Counted from the first letter of the stretch, positions 15,748 through 24,973 are shown. The stretch: DNA of 64,000 bases from Nitrospiria bacterium (GCA_035517655.1 DATIYJ010000011.1:1-64000), one strand, 5' to 3'. Numbers and translations are program-made. The notes: a model not told the origin generated them from the letters alone.

Positions 15748-18710
15748 GGTCGACCTCCGGGGAAGGCCGGCGCCGGCCCCTGCGCAACCTTCAATGGATG
15801 CTTATCCAATTGCGCCAGCTCCTCTTGAATCACACCGTGATCCAAGTGACCTGTTTGCGCGGCGTCCGACAGCGAGGCCCAGACCGTGGACAGCGCCTCG
15901 GTCCGGTCCGATGTTTTCAGTCCCACGGCCACCAGTTCGCCGGCATGGGCCTGGACGCGCAAGGACTGCACATAGTGCACAATGTCCCAAATCCCCATGG
16001 GGGTCAGACCCTGAGGGGCCGCACAACTATTACGCTTTCTCAAATCCGGGGGGATGAGCTGACTTTCAAATTCCGGCATGGGGGTTCCGCCCACGCCGGT
16101 CATGATCGTCTTAAAGATGTGGTCTCCGTCATGGCCCAGCTTTACCCCGCCGTGCTCGCCGGCCGGCAACGTAAAGTTGGCCGGATGTTCCTGATGACCC
16201 CAAACGTCCGTCAGTCCTTTGGCCAGTATCCCGTCGCCTTGTCCTGCTGCACCATGGCATAAATAACAGATGGCTTTGCCGTGGAACAGTTTCTCGCCGT
16301 TTTCGATCGAAGCCTCGGTGACCGGAGGCTCGGGCGGCACGGGGATCGGTTCACCGACCGGCTCTTTCGCCCAGCGATCCGAGAAGGTTTTAATGTACTG
16401 GATAACCGCGATCCGTTCACGCTCCGAGATCTCCTGCCAGGTCGGCATGGCCGTTCCCCATAGTCCATGGGTGACGGTAATAAAAAGATCACCGTCGGTC
16501 GGCAGGGAATCCTTTCCCGGCGTCGAGCGGAATTTGAAAACCCCTCGGGTGAAGTCCCGCGGTTTGGGGTCTAAAAAGACGGCGGATGGCCCCTGTCCGT
16601 CACCGTTTTCCCCATGACAGCCGATGCAACGCCGTTCGTAGACTTCTTTTCCCAACAAGACGAGCTGCGCTCGCTCCCGGGGAGCCATCGTGAGCGAAAC
16701 TCCGGAGGATAAGCGGGTTGGTATAAATGTCTCGCGCCAGTCTCCGATTCCCGTACCCAACCGCTGGAGGTACGCGACGAGCGCCTTCCCATCGTCGTTC
16801 AGTCGGGGTGGTTCGTTTCCTTTCGCCGGATTGAAAAGCCAGGGAAACGACGGCATGATCGAGTCCGGAACGACATGACGCGGGTTCCAGTGATGGGCCG
16901 TGTTCCAGTCATCCCCGTATTTTCTTCCCACCCGTGTCAGGTCCGGACCGATGCGGCGCGTTCCGAAGAGATGGGGGAAATCATAGGCGTATTCGCCGGC
17001 CTGAGAAACCGGTCCCCAACGCAGCGTTTCTCCCGTGACGGAGCGGACATATTGGGAGTGACAATACCAGCATCCCTCCCGGATATAGACCTTTCTCCCT
17101 CGGGCTTCGAGCGGCGTGTAGTCGGCCACACGGATCGGTTTTTTCGTGGCTTCATCGATCACCGTATCGGTGCGAGTCTGGGGCATCATCCACGGCACGA
17201 TCCCCTGCACGAAGACCGCGAGGAAGAAAAATCCCAGTCCGGCTGCGAGGAAAACCGTGGAGGGGGTCTCGACCCAACTCCCTCGGGGCGGGGCCATTGT
17301 TGACGGGGTTGGCTCCCAAAGGGAGGTGTCCGGAACCTCCCGCTCCACCGGTTTTCCTTCGCGCGCCGTTTTATATAGGTTGATCACCAACAGTACGAAG
17401 CCGATATCCATCGTCAGCCCGGAGAGACTGCGGACCGCCCACCAGGGCTTCAACTCTTTCACGGTATCGACGAAATTGGCCTGGTACTCCAGCATCGAGC
17501 CCTGGACAAACCCCATGGCGGTCAGGACGGCGGCCATCAGGCTGAACCCCGTGATGGTGAGCCAGAGATGCCAGCTGCCCAAGCGGTTGCTCCACAGTTC
17601 ACGCCCTGTCACCCGCGGCCAGACATAGTAAAGTCCGCCGATGACCCAGAGGACCATGGCCCCGAAGACTGTGAGATGGGAATGCGAAATCACGAAATCG
17701 TTGAAATGGGTCAGCTGCTGGACCCTTCGGAGCGCCTCCGTTGATCCTTGAAAGCAGCCGAGGAAATAATAAATGGCGCCGAGAATTAAAAACTTGGCGG
17801 CGTAGTTGTCTCCTCCTCCGCCGCCGAGGATCGTTCCCCAGCGGCCGGCCATCGTCCCGAAGAAATTGACGGTCACGGCCCAGACCGGAATGATCAGAAA
17901 CATGCTGGTCGTGATCGCCATCGTCTGATTCATGTTCGGGATCGGGCTGTAAAGATAATGGTGGATTCCGACGAAGGGATAGAAGAGGGCCAGCGACCAG
18001 AATCCCAACAACGACAGGCGGTGGCTGTAGAGGGGGTTCTTGGAACTGACCGGAATAAAGTAATAAATCGTCGCGAGTCCGGCCGGCGTCAGCCACAGCC
18101 CGACGATATAATGAATATACAGGCCGTGCATCGCGGCGCTGTTGACGCCGGAGAAGGCCGGGACGTATTTCAGAATGACATCCCCTAAAACCAGGTTCAT
18201 CACGGTCCAGATGAAGGCCGCGGTGGTGTACCACATCGCCACGTAAAACCGCCTCTCCTTGCGCCGCCAGATCGTTCCCATGATCTGGATGGTGACCGCC
18301 GACAGGACAATGAAACGCAGAATCGCGAAGGGCCATTCGAATTCTCCGGCCTCCAGTCCCGAGTTGTAGCCCAGCATGAAGGAGATGGCGCCGAAGACGA
18401 TAAAGGCGTTCCAGATCCACAACAACCACCGGCCCCATTCTTCTTTATACATCCGGACCCCGCAGAGGCGGGGGACGAAATAGTAGGCCAGGGCGATGAA
18501 GGTGGTGGAGAACGCTCCGAAGATTACGCCGTTGACATGAACCGGACGCAAGCGTCCGAAGGTCAGCCACGAAATGCCGCCCAGAAAGTCGGGCTCATGG
18601 AACTTGATCGAAACGAGCAGGCCTACGAGAGGAAAGACGGTCAGCCAGACCATGGCCCAAGCCAGCCATTGTTTCACTAACGATCGGTTGACGAGGACCT
18701 CGTCATTCAT
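15744..18710 (-). CDS. cbb3-type cytochrome c oxidase, CcoN-CcoO-diheme cytochrome (CcoP-like) fusion
   Basis: 988 aa; the start at 18710 has 'aaggag' 8 bases upstream, so nine extra in-frame codons upstream are left out. Residues 1-450 are CcoN: His58 (low-spin haem), His200 with His250/His251 (CuB), Tyr244 six residues before the HH pair (the cross-linked Tyr position), and His343/His345 in 'SHSHL' (haem ligands). Residues about 485-665 are CcoO-like with an anchor helix and C547WYCH551. Residues about 680-780 and 800-915 are two class I cytochrome domains with C695IGCH699 and C815YLCH819. It would reduce O2 with electrons from periplasmic c-type carriers. Three normally separate subunits are joined in one chain. 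Confidence 0.92.
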   Translation of the reverse strand: MNDEVLVNRSLVKQWLAWAMVWLTVFPLVGLLVSIKFHEPDFLGGISWLTFGRLRPVHVNGVIFGAFSTTFIALAYYFVPRLCGVRMYKEEWGRWLLWIWNAFIVFGAISFMLGYNSGLEAGEFEWPFAILRFIVLSAVTIQIMGTIWRRKERRFYVAMWYTTAAFIWTVMNLVLGDVILKYVPAFSGVNSAAMHGLYIHYIVGLWLTPAGLATIYYFIPVSSKNPLYSHRLSLLGFWSLALFYPFVGIHHYLYSPIPNMNQTMAITTSMFLIIPVWAVTVNFFGTMAGRWGTILGGGGGDNYAAKFLILGAIYYFLGCFQGSTEALRRVQQLTHFNDFVISHSHLTVFGAMVLWVIGGLYYVWPRVTGRELWSNRLGSWHLWLTITGFSLMAAVLTAMGFVQGSMLEYQANFVDTVKELKPWWAVRSLSGLTMDIGFVLLVINLYKTAREGKPVEREVPDTSLWEPTPSTMAPPRGSWVETPSTVFLAAGLGFFFLAVFVQGIVPWMMPQTRTDTVIDEATKKPIRVADYTPLEARGRKVYIREGCWYCHSQYVRSVTGETLRWGPVSQAGEYAYDFPHLFGTRRIGPDLTRVGRKYGDDWNTAHHWNPRHVVPDSIMPSFPWLFNPAKGNEPPRLNDDGKALVAYLQRLGTGIGDWRETFIPTRLSSGVSLTMAPRERAQLVLLGKEVYERRCIGCHGENGDGQGPSAVFLDPKPRDFTRGVFKFRSTPGKDSLPTDGDLFITVTHGLWGTAMPTWQEISERERIAVIQYIKTFSDRWAKEPVGEPIPVPPEPPVTEASIENGEKLFHGKAICYLCHGAAGQGDGILAKGLTDVWGHQEHPANFTLPAGEHGGVKLGHDGDHIFKTIMTGVGGTPMPEFESQLIPPDLRKRNSCAAPQGLTPMGIWDIVHYVQSLRVQAHAGELVAVGLKTSDRTEALSTVWASLSDAAQTGHLDHGVIQEELAQLDKHPLKVAQGPAPAFPGGRP

Positions 18711-18757
18711 GCGATGTCTCCTTGAATGGAAGGACACATTTATTTAAAGGATGGCCC

Positions 18758-19327
18758 TTACGTTCCCGCGCTTAAGCGGAGAAAATGACCGCGTCGGTTC
18801 TCCTGATAGCAAGTTGGGTTGTGTTGGGAGCAAAAGGGTTTGTCCTTTCCGTAGCTGATGGTCGAGATCCGCGAAGCATCCACACCCAATGTGACCAAAT
18901 ATTGTTTTACCGCTTCCGCCCGATGGCTTCCCAGGACCAGATTGTATTCCTCCGTTCCGCGATCATCGCAGTGTCCCTCGATCCGGACCTTCAGGCCGGG
19001 ATTGTGATTCAAGATCTCGGCGTCTTTTTGCAAGGACCGTTGGGCGTCGTTCCGGATCTGAGACTTATCAAAATCAAAGAAGGCGTCGTGGAGTGATTGA
19101 CCGGAGAGTCCGACGTTCATCGGTTTGGAGGCCTCGACCGACTCCGGTATCTGACTCTTGGGAACGGAGGCCGCGTCCGCGGGGGGTTCCGGAGCTTTCG
19201 TGGCTCCGGTGTTTGAGGAAGCGGCGGCCTTGACGGTGGCCGTCGCCGTTTTCCGGTTGCAAGCCGTCACAACCGTCAGGATCATCAATAGGAGAAAGAT
19301 CGGAATACCGGATTGCAGAGGTCGCAT
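18758..19327 (-). CDS. pal: Peptidoglycan-associated lipoprotein Pal (OmpA-family)
   Basis: 189 aa. The ATG at 19327 has a good Shine-Dalgarno sequence (gaaaggag); codons further upstream are not used. The signal ends in the lipobox 'LTVVTAC' (Cys24). An Ala/Pro-rich linker leads to the OmpA domain (residues about 80-185): 'FFDFDKSQIRNDAQRSLQKD', 'KVRIEGHCDDRGTEEYNLVL', 'RAEAVKQYLVTLGVDASRI' and 'SYGKDKP'. The domain binds meso-diaminopimelate in peptidoglycan and ties the outer membrane to the wall. No tolA/tolB genes are nearby. The C terminus 'NRRGHFLRL' departs slightly from the usual 'NRRVxF'. Confidence 0.88.
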   Translation of the reverse strand: MRPLQSGIPIFLLLMILTVVTACNRKTATATVKAAASSNTGATKAPEPPADAASVPKSQIPESVEASKPMNVGLSGQSLHDAFFDFDKSQIRNDAQRSLQKDAEILNHNPGLKVRIEGHCDDRGTEEYNLVLGSHRAEAVKQYLVTLGVDASRISTISYGKDKPFCSQHNPTCYQENRRGHFLRLSAGT

Positions 19328-19364
19328 CGGCGTACTCCTTTCGTCAGAATTCAAAATGATCGAT

Positions 19365-19547
19365 TCATAGATACGGGTCCCGTCTCTCACGGCCCTTTTG
19401 GAAGTGTGCCGCGGACCGGTTCCGGTTGGAAATGACGACCGTATCGACCAGATCTCCGCAATGGATACATCGAACCATGGGAGTTCCCCCGTCCCGGGTA
19501 AAGATCCGTTCTTCAATCATGATTCCATGACATCGTTGACATTCCAT
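19365..19547 (-). CDS. 60-aa zinc-ribbon protein
   Basis: The ATG at 19547 is preceded by a near-perfect Shine-Dalgarno sequence (aaaggagg), which decides the start over longer in-frame options. The protein has two CxxC pairs, C3QRC6 and CIHCG about 25 residues later, separated by 'IMIEERIFTRDGGTPMVR', the layout of a compact zinc ribbon. It ends in a basic tail. Similar mini zinc ribbons are common as hypothetical proteins in Nitrospirota-type genomes. The role is unknown; nucleic-acid or protein binding would be a guess. Confidence 0.7.
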   Translation of the reverse strand: MECQRCHGIMIEERIFTRDGGTPMVRCIHCGDLVDTVVISNRNRSAAHFQKGRERRDPYL

Positions 19548-19664
19548 GGGCTCCTCCTTTCCATAAAAAGGGTTCATGGCATCGTTCCTGTACGCTAGTC
19601 CCCTCCCGCGCCGCAGAATATCCTCCCTCATCGGGTCTTTTTTACGATGCATCCTGGGGTGTTC

Positions 19665-20075
19665 CTATTCCAGTCCGAGTCCGGCGTCGACCATCGCCCT
19701 GAGAAGATCGTGGGTGCTGACGGTCTTGATCAAAATGCCGTTCTCCACAACGGGAAGATTGAGCAGGCGATTTTTTTTCATGAAGCTCAGGGCCGTCTCG
19801 ATCGGGGTGGTCTCGGGCACGCCATGAAGTTCCCGGCTCATAATATCCTCCACCTTGACCGACCGCAGTTCTCTCCCGGATTCAATGACCTGGAGCAGTT
19901 CGGATTCGCCGACATGGCCGACGAAGCGGCCCTGCTTGTCCACGACCGGGACTTCCGGGGTGTGCGCCGAAAGCAACATCTGAGCAACCGCCATGCCTCC
20001 CGTTCCGGTATGGATGCGCATGGTGTTGGTTCCTTTGATATCCTGAATCATCCGATACAGCGTTTGAATCGCCAT
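19665..20075 (-). CDS. Tandem CBS-domain protein
   Basis: 136 aa from an ATG with 'aaaggagg' upstream. Two CBS motifs are visible. The first runs over residues about 8-70 with 'TPEVPVVDKQGRFVGHVGES'. The second, about 75-134, has 'VEDIMSRELHGVPETTPIE' and 'LLNLPVVENGILIKTVSTHD'. CBS pairs bind adenine nucleotides and act as regulatory modules. It stands alone without a catalytic domain, so it may modulate a partner or report energy charge. It lies between the double-BON gene and the mini zinc ribbon on the same strand. Confidence 0.85.
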   Translation of the reverse strand: MAIQTLYRMIQDIKGTNTMRIHTGTGGMAVAQMLLSAHTPEVPVVDKQGRFVGHVGESELLQVIESGRELRSVKVEDIMSRELHGVPETTPIETALSFMKKNRLLNLPVVENGILIKTVSTHDLLRAMVDAGLGLE

Positions 20076-20162
20076 GATGGCCTCCTTTAAGATAAGAGCG
20101 CGGACCGAACGGAACGTCCGGTCGAGCCCCCTGGTCTGAATATCCCCTTTCCTGTAATCCGA

Positions 20163-20699
20163 TCAGGTCCGCTGAAGCGTTTCCATCCGGTCGACGACCT
20201 TGTGGACGTCCGGCAACATGGAAACGAGTCGATCCGCCAGATGTTTCTCGCAAGGCCGATCGACGATCCCCGACATCGTTACGATGCCGTTATTCGCGCG
20301 AACATGAAGCGCCTCAATATCGATCAGGGGGTTTTCGATCAAGACCGACTGGGTCTCTTTTTCGATGGCGATGTCCTGATTGAGCGGCGGTATGACCTGC
20401 ATATTATTCTGAACCCCTCGAACACCGGGGATCTGCATCGCGAGCAGTTCGGCCAGGCCCTTTTCCTCGCCGGTCAGGACCGTTCCCTCCAATTTGACGA
20501 TCCCTTTGCGGGACGACACTCCGATGCGGTTCAAGTCCAGACGGCCATCTTTTTCCATGACGGACTCCAAGGCGGTTTTAATCCAGAGATCTCCCTTTTC
20601 TAATTGCACCGCGGGCGAGGCCGGGACCGGGAACAGAACCACCAAAACAACGGACGCAAGCAATAAGGCCCCGCCGCCCACATTCATGAATTTTCCCAT
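20163..20699 (-). CDS. Secreted protein with two BON domains
   Basis: 178 aa, start at 20699 with 'gaaggggg' upstream; Met5 is an alternative. A signal peptide covers residues 1-29 (ASPAV). Two BON domains follow at about 38-105 ('IGVSSRKGIVKLEGTVLTGEE', then 'IPGVRGVQNNMQV') and 112-175 ('VRANNGIVTMSGIVDRPCEK', then 'LPDVHKVVDRMETL'). BON proteins such as OsmY and DolP act in the periplasm and bind phospholipid or protect against envelope stress. The start overlaps the end of the upstream nucleotidyltransferase gene by 16 bp, so the two are probably cotranscribed. Confidence 0.85.
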   Translation of the reverse strand: MGKFMNVGGGALLLASVVLVVLFPVPASPAVQLEKGDLWIKTALESVMEKDGRLDLNRIGVSSRKGIVKLEGTVLTGEEKGLAELLAMQIPGVRGVQNNMQVIPPLNQDIAIEKETQSVLIENPLIDIEALHVRANNGIVTMSGIVDRPCEKHLADRLVSMLPDVHKVVDRMETLQRT

Positions 20700-21718
20700 A
20701 CAAAATCACCCCCTTCGCTTTCAGGCGGCTTGGTTTCCGCATGTTTTAACCGGCCGATTTCATCCAAGCGGTTCAGATAACCCAATCGCCTCAAATCGCC
20801 CAAAATGCGGCGTTCTGACCCCCAATCGCTCCACGTAATGTCGGCAACGGTCAACACCGCCAAGTGGGACGGGTAGCTTCGCACAATATTTTCCAACACC
20901 TCCTTTGAAAAATTCATCGTCGGTATCTGTGCGTAGACCGATTCGACCACGTCCCGCTCCAGGGCCGTCCCGATTGCATCTTCGATGCGTTGATAGGCGA
21001 GATAGAGATCCGGGGAATTGAGCGCCATCAGATCCAGCATCGTTTTGGCTCGGAAGACCATCACAAAAGAATTCCACAACCCGCTTCTTTGGATAAGGAC
21101 GCTGGCTATTCTGGGTTCGGGTTTTTCCACGAACTCCAGGATATTTCGGACCTCCCCCGAATCGAGATCCTCGACCTGTGAGCCCGGAAGAATATAGCCG
21201 TATTCCGACTCCGGTTCCCACGGCTGGATCCCCAACAACACGAGGCGGGATGGATTTCGTTCAACAAACCGAAAGGCCGTCGCGACGTGCTCTATGAATG
21301 AATCCTCTTCCAGAATGAAGTGGTCCGAAGGGAAGACGGCGACAACGGAGGCCGGATAGCGTTTGGAAAGATGCATCAACGGCAGGAAAAGTCCGGGACC
21401 GGTACCCTTATTTTCGGGCTGAACGATGACCGTTTTTTCGGACCGACTCGAAAGCTGACGGCGGACATCGAGATAACGAAGGTGATCCCTGTTGACGATG
21501 GTTAAGAGATATTCCGGGGGGATCAGTTTTTCGACGCGGTGATACGTTTGCTCGAGCATCGAACGGGTTCCCAGGAAATTGACGAACTGTTTTGGGATTC
21601 CGTCCCCTCGAAGCCGGTGGATAAACGATCGCAGGCGTTTTCCGTCACCCGCCGCCAAGACGATCCCACAACGCAGGGGTTCGCTCAACCAGTCTTCTCT
21701 GTAGCATTTTTTGATCAT
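20684..21718 (-). CDS. Mannose-1-phosphate guanylyltransferase-like nucleotidyltransferase
   Basis: 344 aa from the ATG at 21718 (MIKKCYRED...), preceded by 'gggggtg'; an upstream in-frame extension of 74 codons has no coding look. Residues about 17-290 form a nucleotidyltransferase fold: 'GIVLAAGDGKRLRSF', 'GDGIPKQFVNFLGTRSMLEQ', 'ENKGTGPGL', 'VVAVFPSDHFI', 'EYGYILPGS' and 'NSFVMVFRAKTML'. These match the GDP-mannose pyrophosphorylase (ManC-like) branch. The C-terminal isomerase domain of bifunctional ManC is absent. It probably makes GDP-sugars for polysaccharide or lipopolysaccharide, though no glycan locus is adjacent. The sugar specificity is inferred. Confidence 0.8.
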   Translation of the reverse strand: MIKKCYREDWLSEPLRCGIVLAAGDGKRLRSFIHRLRGDGIPKQFVNFLGTRSMLEQTYHRVEKLIPPEYLLTIVNRDHLRYLDVRRQLSSRSEKTVIVQPENKGTGPGLFLPLMHLSKRYPASVVAVFPSDHFILEEDSFIEHVATAFRFVERNPSRLVLLGIQPWEPESEYGYILPGSQVEDLDSGEVRNILEFVEKPEPRIASVLIQRSGLWNSFVMVFRAKTMLDLMALNSPDLYLAYQRIEDAIGTALERDVVESVYAQIPTMNFSKEVLENIVRSYPSHLAVLTVADITWSDWGSERRILGDLRRLGYLNRLDEIGRLKHAETKPPESEGGDFVWENS

Positions 21719-22032
21719 GGTTTTCACCCCCAACGGATGATCATTGCGTCCGAGATGTCGCGGACTCAGTGGACGCCATCTGCAAGGACCATACCAGACA
21801 AAAATGTGATTACCTGGCTGCTTATCGCTATGAATGAGTACCAGAAAAGGAACTGAAAGTGGGGTCGTCATACCCGGATTTCGGGAGGCGATGACTGATT
21901 GATTAGGATGATAAACCCTTTTTAGCAGGATTAAGGCCACCGTGGAAGATGGTCTGAAATTTGCTTGAGAATTCTATGCGAGGCAGGACCGTGACTTGTG
22001 ACGTGACCACTTCGTATGGTAGCATAAACGGC
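21719..22032 (+). other. 314-bp divergent intergenic region
   Basis: This stretch separates the divergent nucleotidyltransferase gene (-) and sensor kinase gene (+). The only clear signal is the sigma54-like element at 21950-21965. No tRNA, repeat or convincing small gene was found; open frames here are extensions of the flanking genes. No strong sigma70 promoter for the minus-strand gene was recognised. Confidence 0.5.
21950..21965 (+). promoter_or_regulatory. Sigma54-type (-24/-12) promoter candidate
   Basis: TGGTCTGAAATTTGCT has GG and GC separated by 10 bases plus TTGCT at the -12 element, close to TGGCACG-N4-TTGCW. Mismatches fall only in the CA of the -24 box. It would start RNA near 21975, giving a ~57-nt leader to the ATG at 22033. 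The downstream operon encodes a sigma54 activator, which makes autoregulation plausible. Confidence 0.5.
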
Positions 22033-23550
22033 ATGTATTCCATTTGGTCGTTCAGGTGGCGCCTTACATGGATGATGCTTCTGATCCTGTTGACGACGAC
22101 GGGGCTGCTGTTCATTCTGAACTATCAAATGGAAAAACAGGTTCTGACCGATCAGATCCGTCAACGCGCCCTGCTCATGGGCAAGACCCTTCAACTGAAT
22201 CTATCGCGCTTGCTTTTAAAAACGGATCATCAGGTTCTTTCCAACCTTTCGGATGACGACCGACAACAAATCCGAGAGTTCATACGGCATTTCAGCGAAG
22301 AGGAGTCTCGCTTCGATATTTTCAGTGTTAATGAAGGAATCAACGACCTCTATTTTATTAACGATCAGAATAAAGTCGTCATCGACGATCCGGCGCAAAG
22401 CGAGGGACGGACTCTTCCGCCGAATGAACAAATCACTCCGGAGACCCTGGCCAACCTGAAAAAGAATAAGATCGATACCCGGATCCAGAAGCGGGGTGAT
22501 CGGACCTTTATGTTCATGACCTTTCCCGTTTTCCATAAAGAACAGCTTCTGGGACTTGGGCGGATCGAGATGTCGATGGATTATGCGGTGGCGCTTTTGA
22601 ACCGGATCAAACTTTGGGGTTTGATCACGACGGCGGGTCTTTTTATGATCGGTCTGATTTTTGCTTCCTACTTCGCGAAAAGTGTGACCCGGCCGATCGG
22701 CGAATTGGTCCGGGCGGCGGTCCGGATCGGCCAGGGGGACTTTAATCAGCGCCTGGACGAGTCCCGCCGGGACGAGGTCGGCGTCCTGATGGCCACCTTC
22801 AACCGGATGAGCGAGGGCATTGTCAAACTGGAGGAAGCGCAAAAACGGGTGGAAAAGCTGGAGATCGCAAGCCAGTTGGCCGCCCGGGTGGCCCACGAGA
22901 TTAAGAACCCGCTGAACAGCATCGGCCTTATCATCGATCATATACGAGACCGGTTTGCCCCGGCCGGTCACCCGGAACGAGAGAAATTTATGGACTTGTC
23001 CACCAACATGCAGCGGGAGGTGGATCGACTCAATAAAATTGTTGAAGGCTTTCTTCGATCCGCAAAGCCGACCTCTCTGTCGCGGCAACCAACGGATTTC
23101 AACGGCTTGATCGATGAAACCTTGGCCTCGATCGCCCCCGAGGTGGACCAACAACAGGTCAAGATTTATCGGGAGTATCAGGGGAACCTTCCAAAACTGT
23201 GGGTGGATTATCACCAACTACGTCAGGCGCTCCTCAATTTATTGATCAATGCCTTGCAGGCGATGCCGAATGGCGGCGAGCTTCACCTTTCCACATCGGT
23301 TTCCAACAACGGGACCGAAGCGGTTGCCGTCTCCGTCCGGGATACCGGTTGCGGAATCCCCCCTGAAAACCTGCCGCAACTGTTCGGTCCGTATTTCACC
23401 ACCAAAGAGCGCGGTTTTGGGTTGGGGCTTTCGATCGTCGAGCGGATTGTTCAGGAGCACGGCGGGAGGATCAAGGTTGAAAGCCGGGTCGGAGAGGGTT
23501 CGGTTTTCACGCTCCTGTTCCCGATCCAAACGGAAGGGGGCCATGCCTAG
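22033..23550 (+). CDS. Membrane sensor histidine kinase (NtrB/ZraS-like)
   Basis: 505 aa from the ATG at 22033. Upstream starts (TTG 21961, ATG 21976) are in frame, but a start at 22033 places the first helix at the N terminus and leaves a leader behind the promoter candidate. Helix 1 is about 12-30, an extracytoplasmic sensor region 31-192, helix 2 about 195-213, then HAMP (about 215-265). HisKA carries the phospho-acceptor His288 in 'VAHEIKNPLNSIG', and HATPase_c has 'NLLINALQAM', 'DTGCGIPPENL' and 'GFGLGLSIV'. The ligand is unknown. The gene overlaps the regulator gene by 8 bp. Confidence 0.88.
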   Translation: MYSIWSFRWRLTWMMLLILLTTTGLLFILNYQMEKQVLTDQIRQRALLMGKTLQLNLSRLLLKTDHQVLSNLSDDDRQQIREFIRHFSEEESRFDIFSVNEGINDLYFINDQNKVVIDDPAQSEGRTLPPNEQITPETLANLKKNKIDTRIQKRGDRTFMFMTFPVFHKEQLLGLGRIEMSMDYAVALLNRIKLWGLITTAGLFMIGLIFASYFAKSVTRPIGELVRAAVRIGQGDFNQRLDESRRDEVGVLMATFNRMSEGIVKLEEAQKRVEKLEIASQLAARVAHEIKNPLNSIGLIIDHIRDRFAPAGHPEREKFMDLSTNMQREVDRLNKIVEGFLRSAKPTSLSRQPTDFNGLIDETLASIAPEVDQQQVKIYREYQGNLPKLWVDYHQLRQALLNLLINALQAMPNGGELHLSTSVSNNGTEAVAVSVRDTGCGIPPENLPQLFGPYFTTKERGFGLGLSIVERIVQEHGGRIKVESRVGEGSVFTLLFPIQTEGGHA

Positions 23551-24973
23551 CGTTCTGATTGTCGATGATGAAAAAGTGCAGACCAGTATTTTGGGCGACA
23601 TCCTGACCCATGAGGGTTTTGATGTGACCACGGAGAACAATCCGGAACAGGCCCTGGCCGTGGCCCAAAACCAGTCCTTCGATCTGGTAATCAGCGACAT
23701 GAAAATGTCCCAGATGGACGGGATTGAACTGCTGAAACGGCTCCGGAAAATCAATCCGGACCTTCACGTGATCATCATGACCGCCTTTGGAACGATCGAG
23801 ACCGCGGTAAAAGCCATGCGCGAAGGGGCTTTTGATTATGTCATGAAGCCTTTCTCGAAAGAGGAACTCCTGATCACCATTCAGCGCGCCATCAAAAATC
23901 AAGAACTGGTTCGGGAAAATGTTTATCTCCGCGAAGAATTGGGCCTCCTCGAAGATTCCGTCCGGCTGATCGGGAGGAGCGAAGCCATCCAGAATATTCA
24001 CCGGATCATCGCCAAGGTGGCCCAAGATGACAAGGCCACCGTTTTGCTTCAGGGTGAGACCGGAACGGGAAAAGACCTCATCGCGCGGGCCATTCATCAG
24101 AGGAGTCCCCGGCAAAAAGCCCCGTTTATCGTCGTCAACTGCGCCGCAGTTCCGGCGGGTCTGATGGAGAGCGAATTTTTCGGACACGAGAAAGGGGCGT
24201 TCACCGGCGCGACGCTGGCCAAACCGGGTCGGTTTGAACTGGCCGATCGGGGTACGCTCTTTTTGGACGAGGTGGCCGAGATGGACGGCGATATCCAGGG
24301 CAAACTGCTTCGAGTGCTTCAGACCAAAGAATTTGAACGCGTCGGTGGAACACGCACACACCGGGTCAATATTCGGGTCATTGCCGCCACCAATAAAAAC
24401 CTACAAGAGGAGGTTCGCGGGGGACGATTTCGCGAAGACCTTTTCTATCGTCTCAACGTGGTGCCGGTTACCGTACCGCCACTCCGCGAACGGAAGGAAG
24501 ACATTCCCCAGTTGGTGGAATACTTTCTGAAAAAATTTCAGACGGAGGGAAAACGGAAGGTGCAGATATCTCCGGAGGCCTTGGAAGCTCTCATGAAATA
24601 TCATTATCCAGGAAACGTCCGGGAACTTGAGAATCTCCTCGAACGGGCGATCATCCTCTCGGATGGAAAAGTCATCACCTCCCGAGAAATACATCTCTAT
24701 CCGTTCGACGTTCCCTCGCCTGCGAGCGTTCCGGGTGCGACGGAAGACCGGACCAAGGCGAGCTCCCTTCGGGAGGTCAGCCGACATGCCGCGGAAGAGG
24801 CGGAACGAGTTCTTCTCGTGGAAACCCTCCTCCAGACCAATTGGAACCGCGTCAAAGCGGCGAAGGTCTTGGGGATCGACTACAAAACCCTTCGTCTCAA
24901 GATTCGTCAGTACGGGCTCACTCCCGGCGGAAGTTTGACGCCCTCAATAACCGAAAAAGGGAAGTCGCCCTAA
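23543..24973 (+). CDS. NtrC-family sigma54-dependent response regulator
   Basis: 476 aa. The ATG at 23543 lies inside the end of the kinase gene with 'ggaaggggg' as Shine-Dalgarno sequence, so the longer upstream frame is ignored. The receiver domain (1-120) has acidic residues D8/D9 and phospho-acceptor D52 in 'VISDMKMSQMDG'. The AAA+ domain (about 140-375) has Walker A 'GETGTGKD', the sigma54-contact loop 'GAFTGA', and Walker B 'GTLFLDEV'. The C-terminal Fis-type helix-turn-helix is 'NRVKAAKVLGIDYKTLRLKI'. It activates sigma54 promoters on phosphorylation by the adjacent kinase. Targets are not visible beyond the candidate site ahead of its own operon. Confidence 0.93.
   Translation: MPSVLIVDDEKVQTSILGDILTHEGFDVTTENNPEQALAVAQNQSFDLVISDMKMSQMDGIELLKRLRKINPDLHVIIMTAFGTIETAVKAMREGAFDYVMKPFSKEELLITIQRAIKNQELVRENVYLREELGLLEDSVRLIGRSEAIQNIHRIIAKVAQDDKATVLLQGETGTGKDLIARAIHQRSPRQKAPFIVVNCAAVPAGLMESEFFGHEKGAFTGATLAKPGRFELADRGTLFLDEVAEMDGDIQGKLLRVLQTKEFERVGGTRTHRVNIRVIAATNKNLQEEVRGGRFREDLFYRLNVVPVTVPPLRERKEDIPQLVEYFLKKFQTEGKRKVQISPEALEALMKYHYPGNVRELENLLERAIILSDGKVITSREIHLYPFDVPSPASVPGATEDRTKASSLREVSRHAAEEAERVLLVETLLQTNWNRVKAAKVLGIDYKTLRLKIRQYGLTPGGSLTPSITEKGKSP

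Noticed and set aside
15586-16262. Plus-strand frames opposite the oxidase gene
   Set aside because: They are shadows of the cytochrome domains encoded on the minus strand; no start signals were seen.
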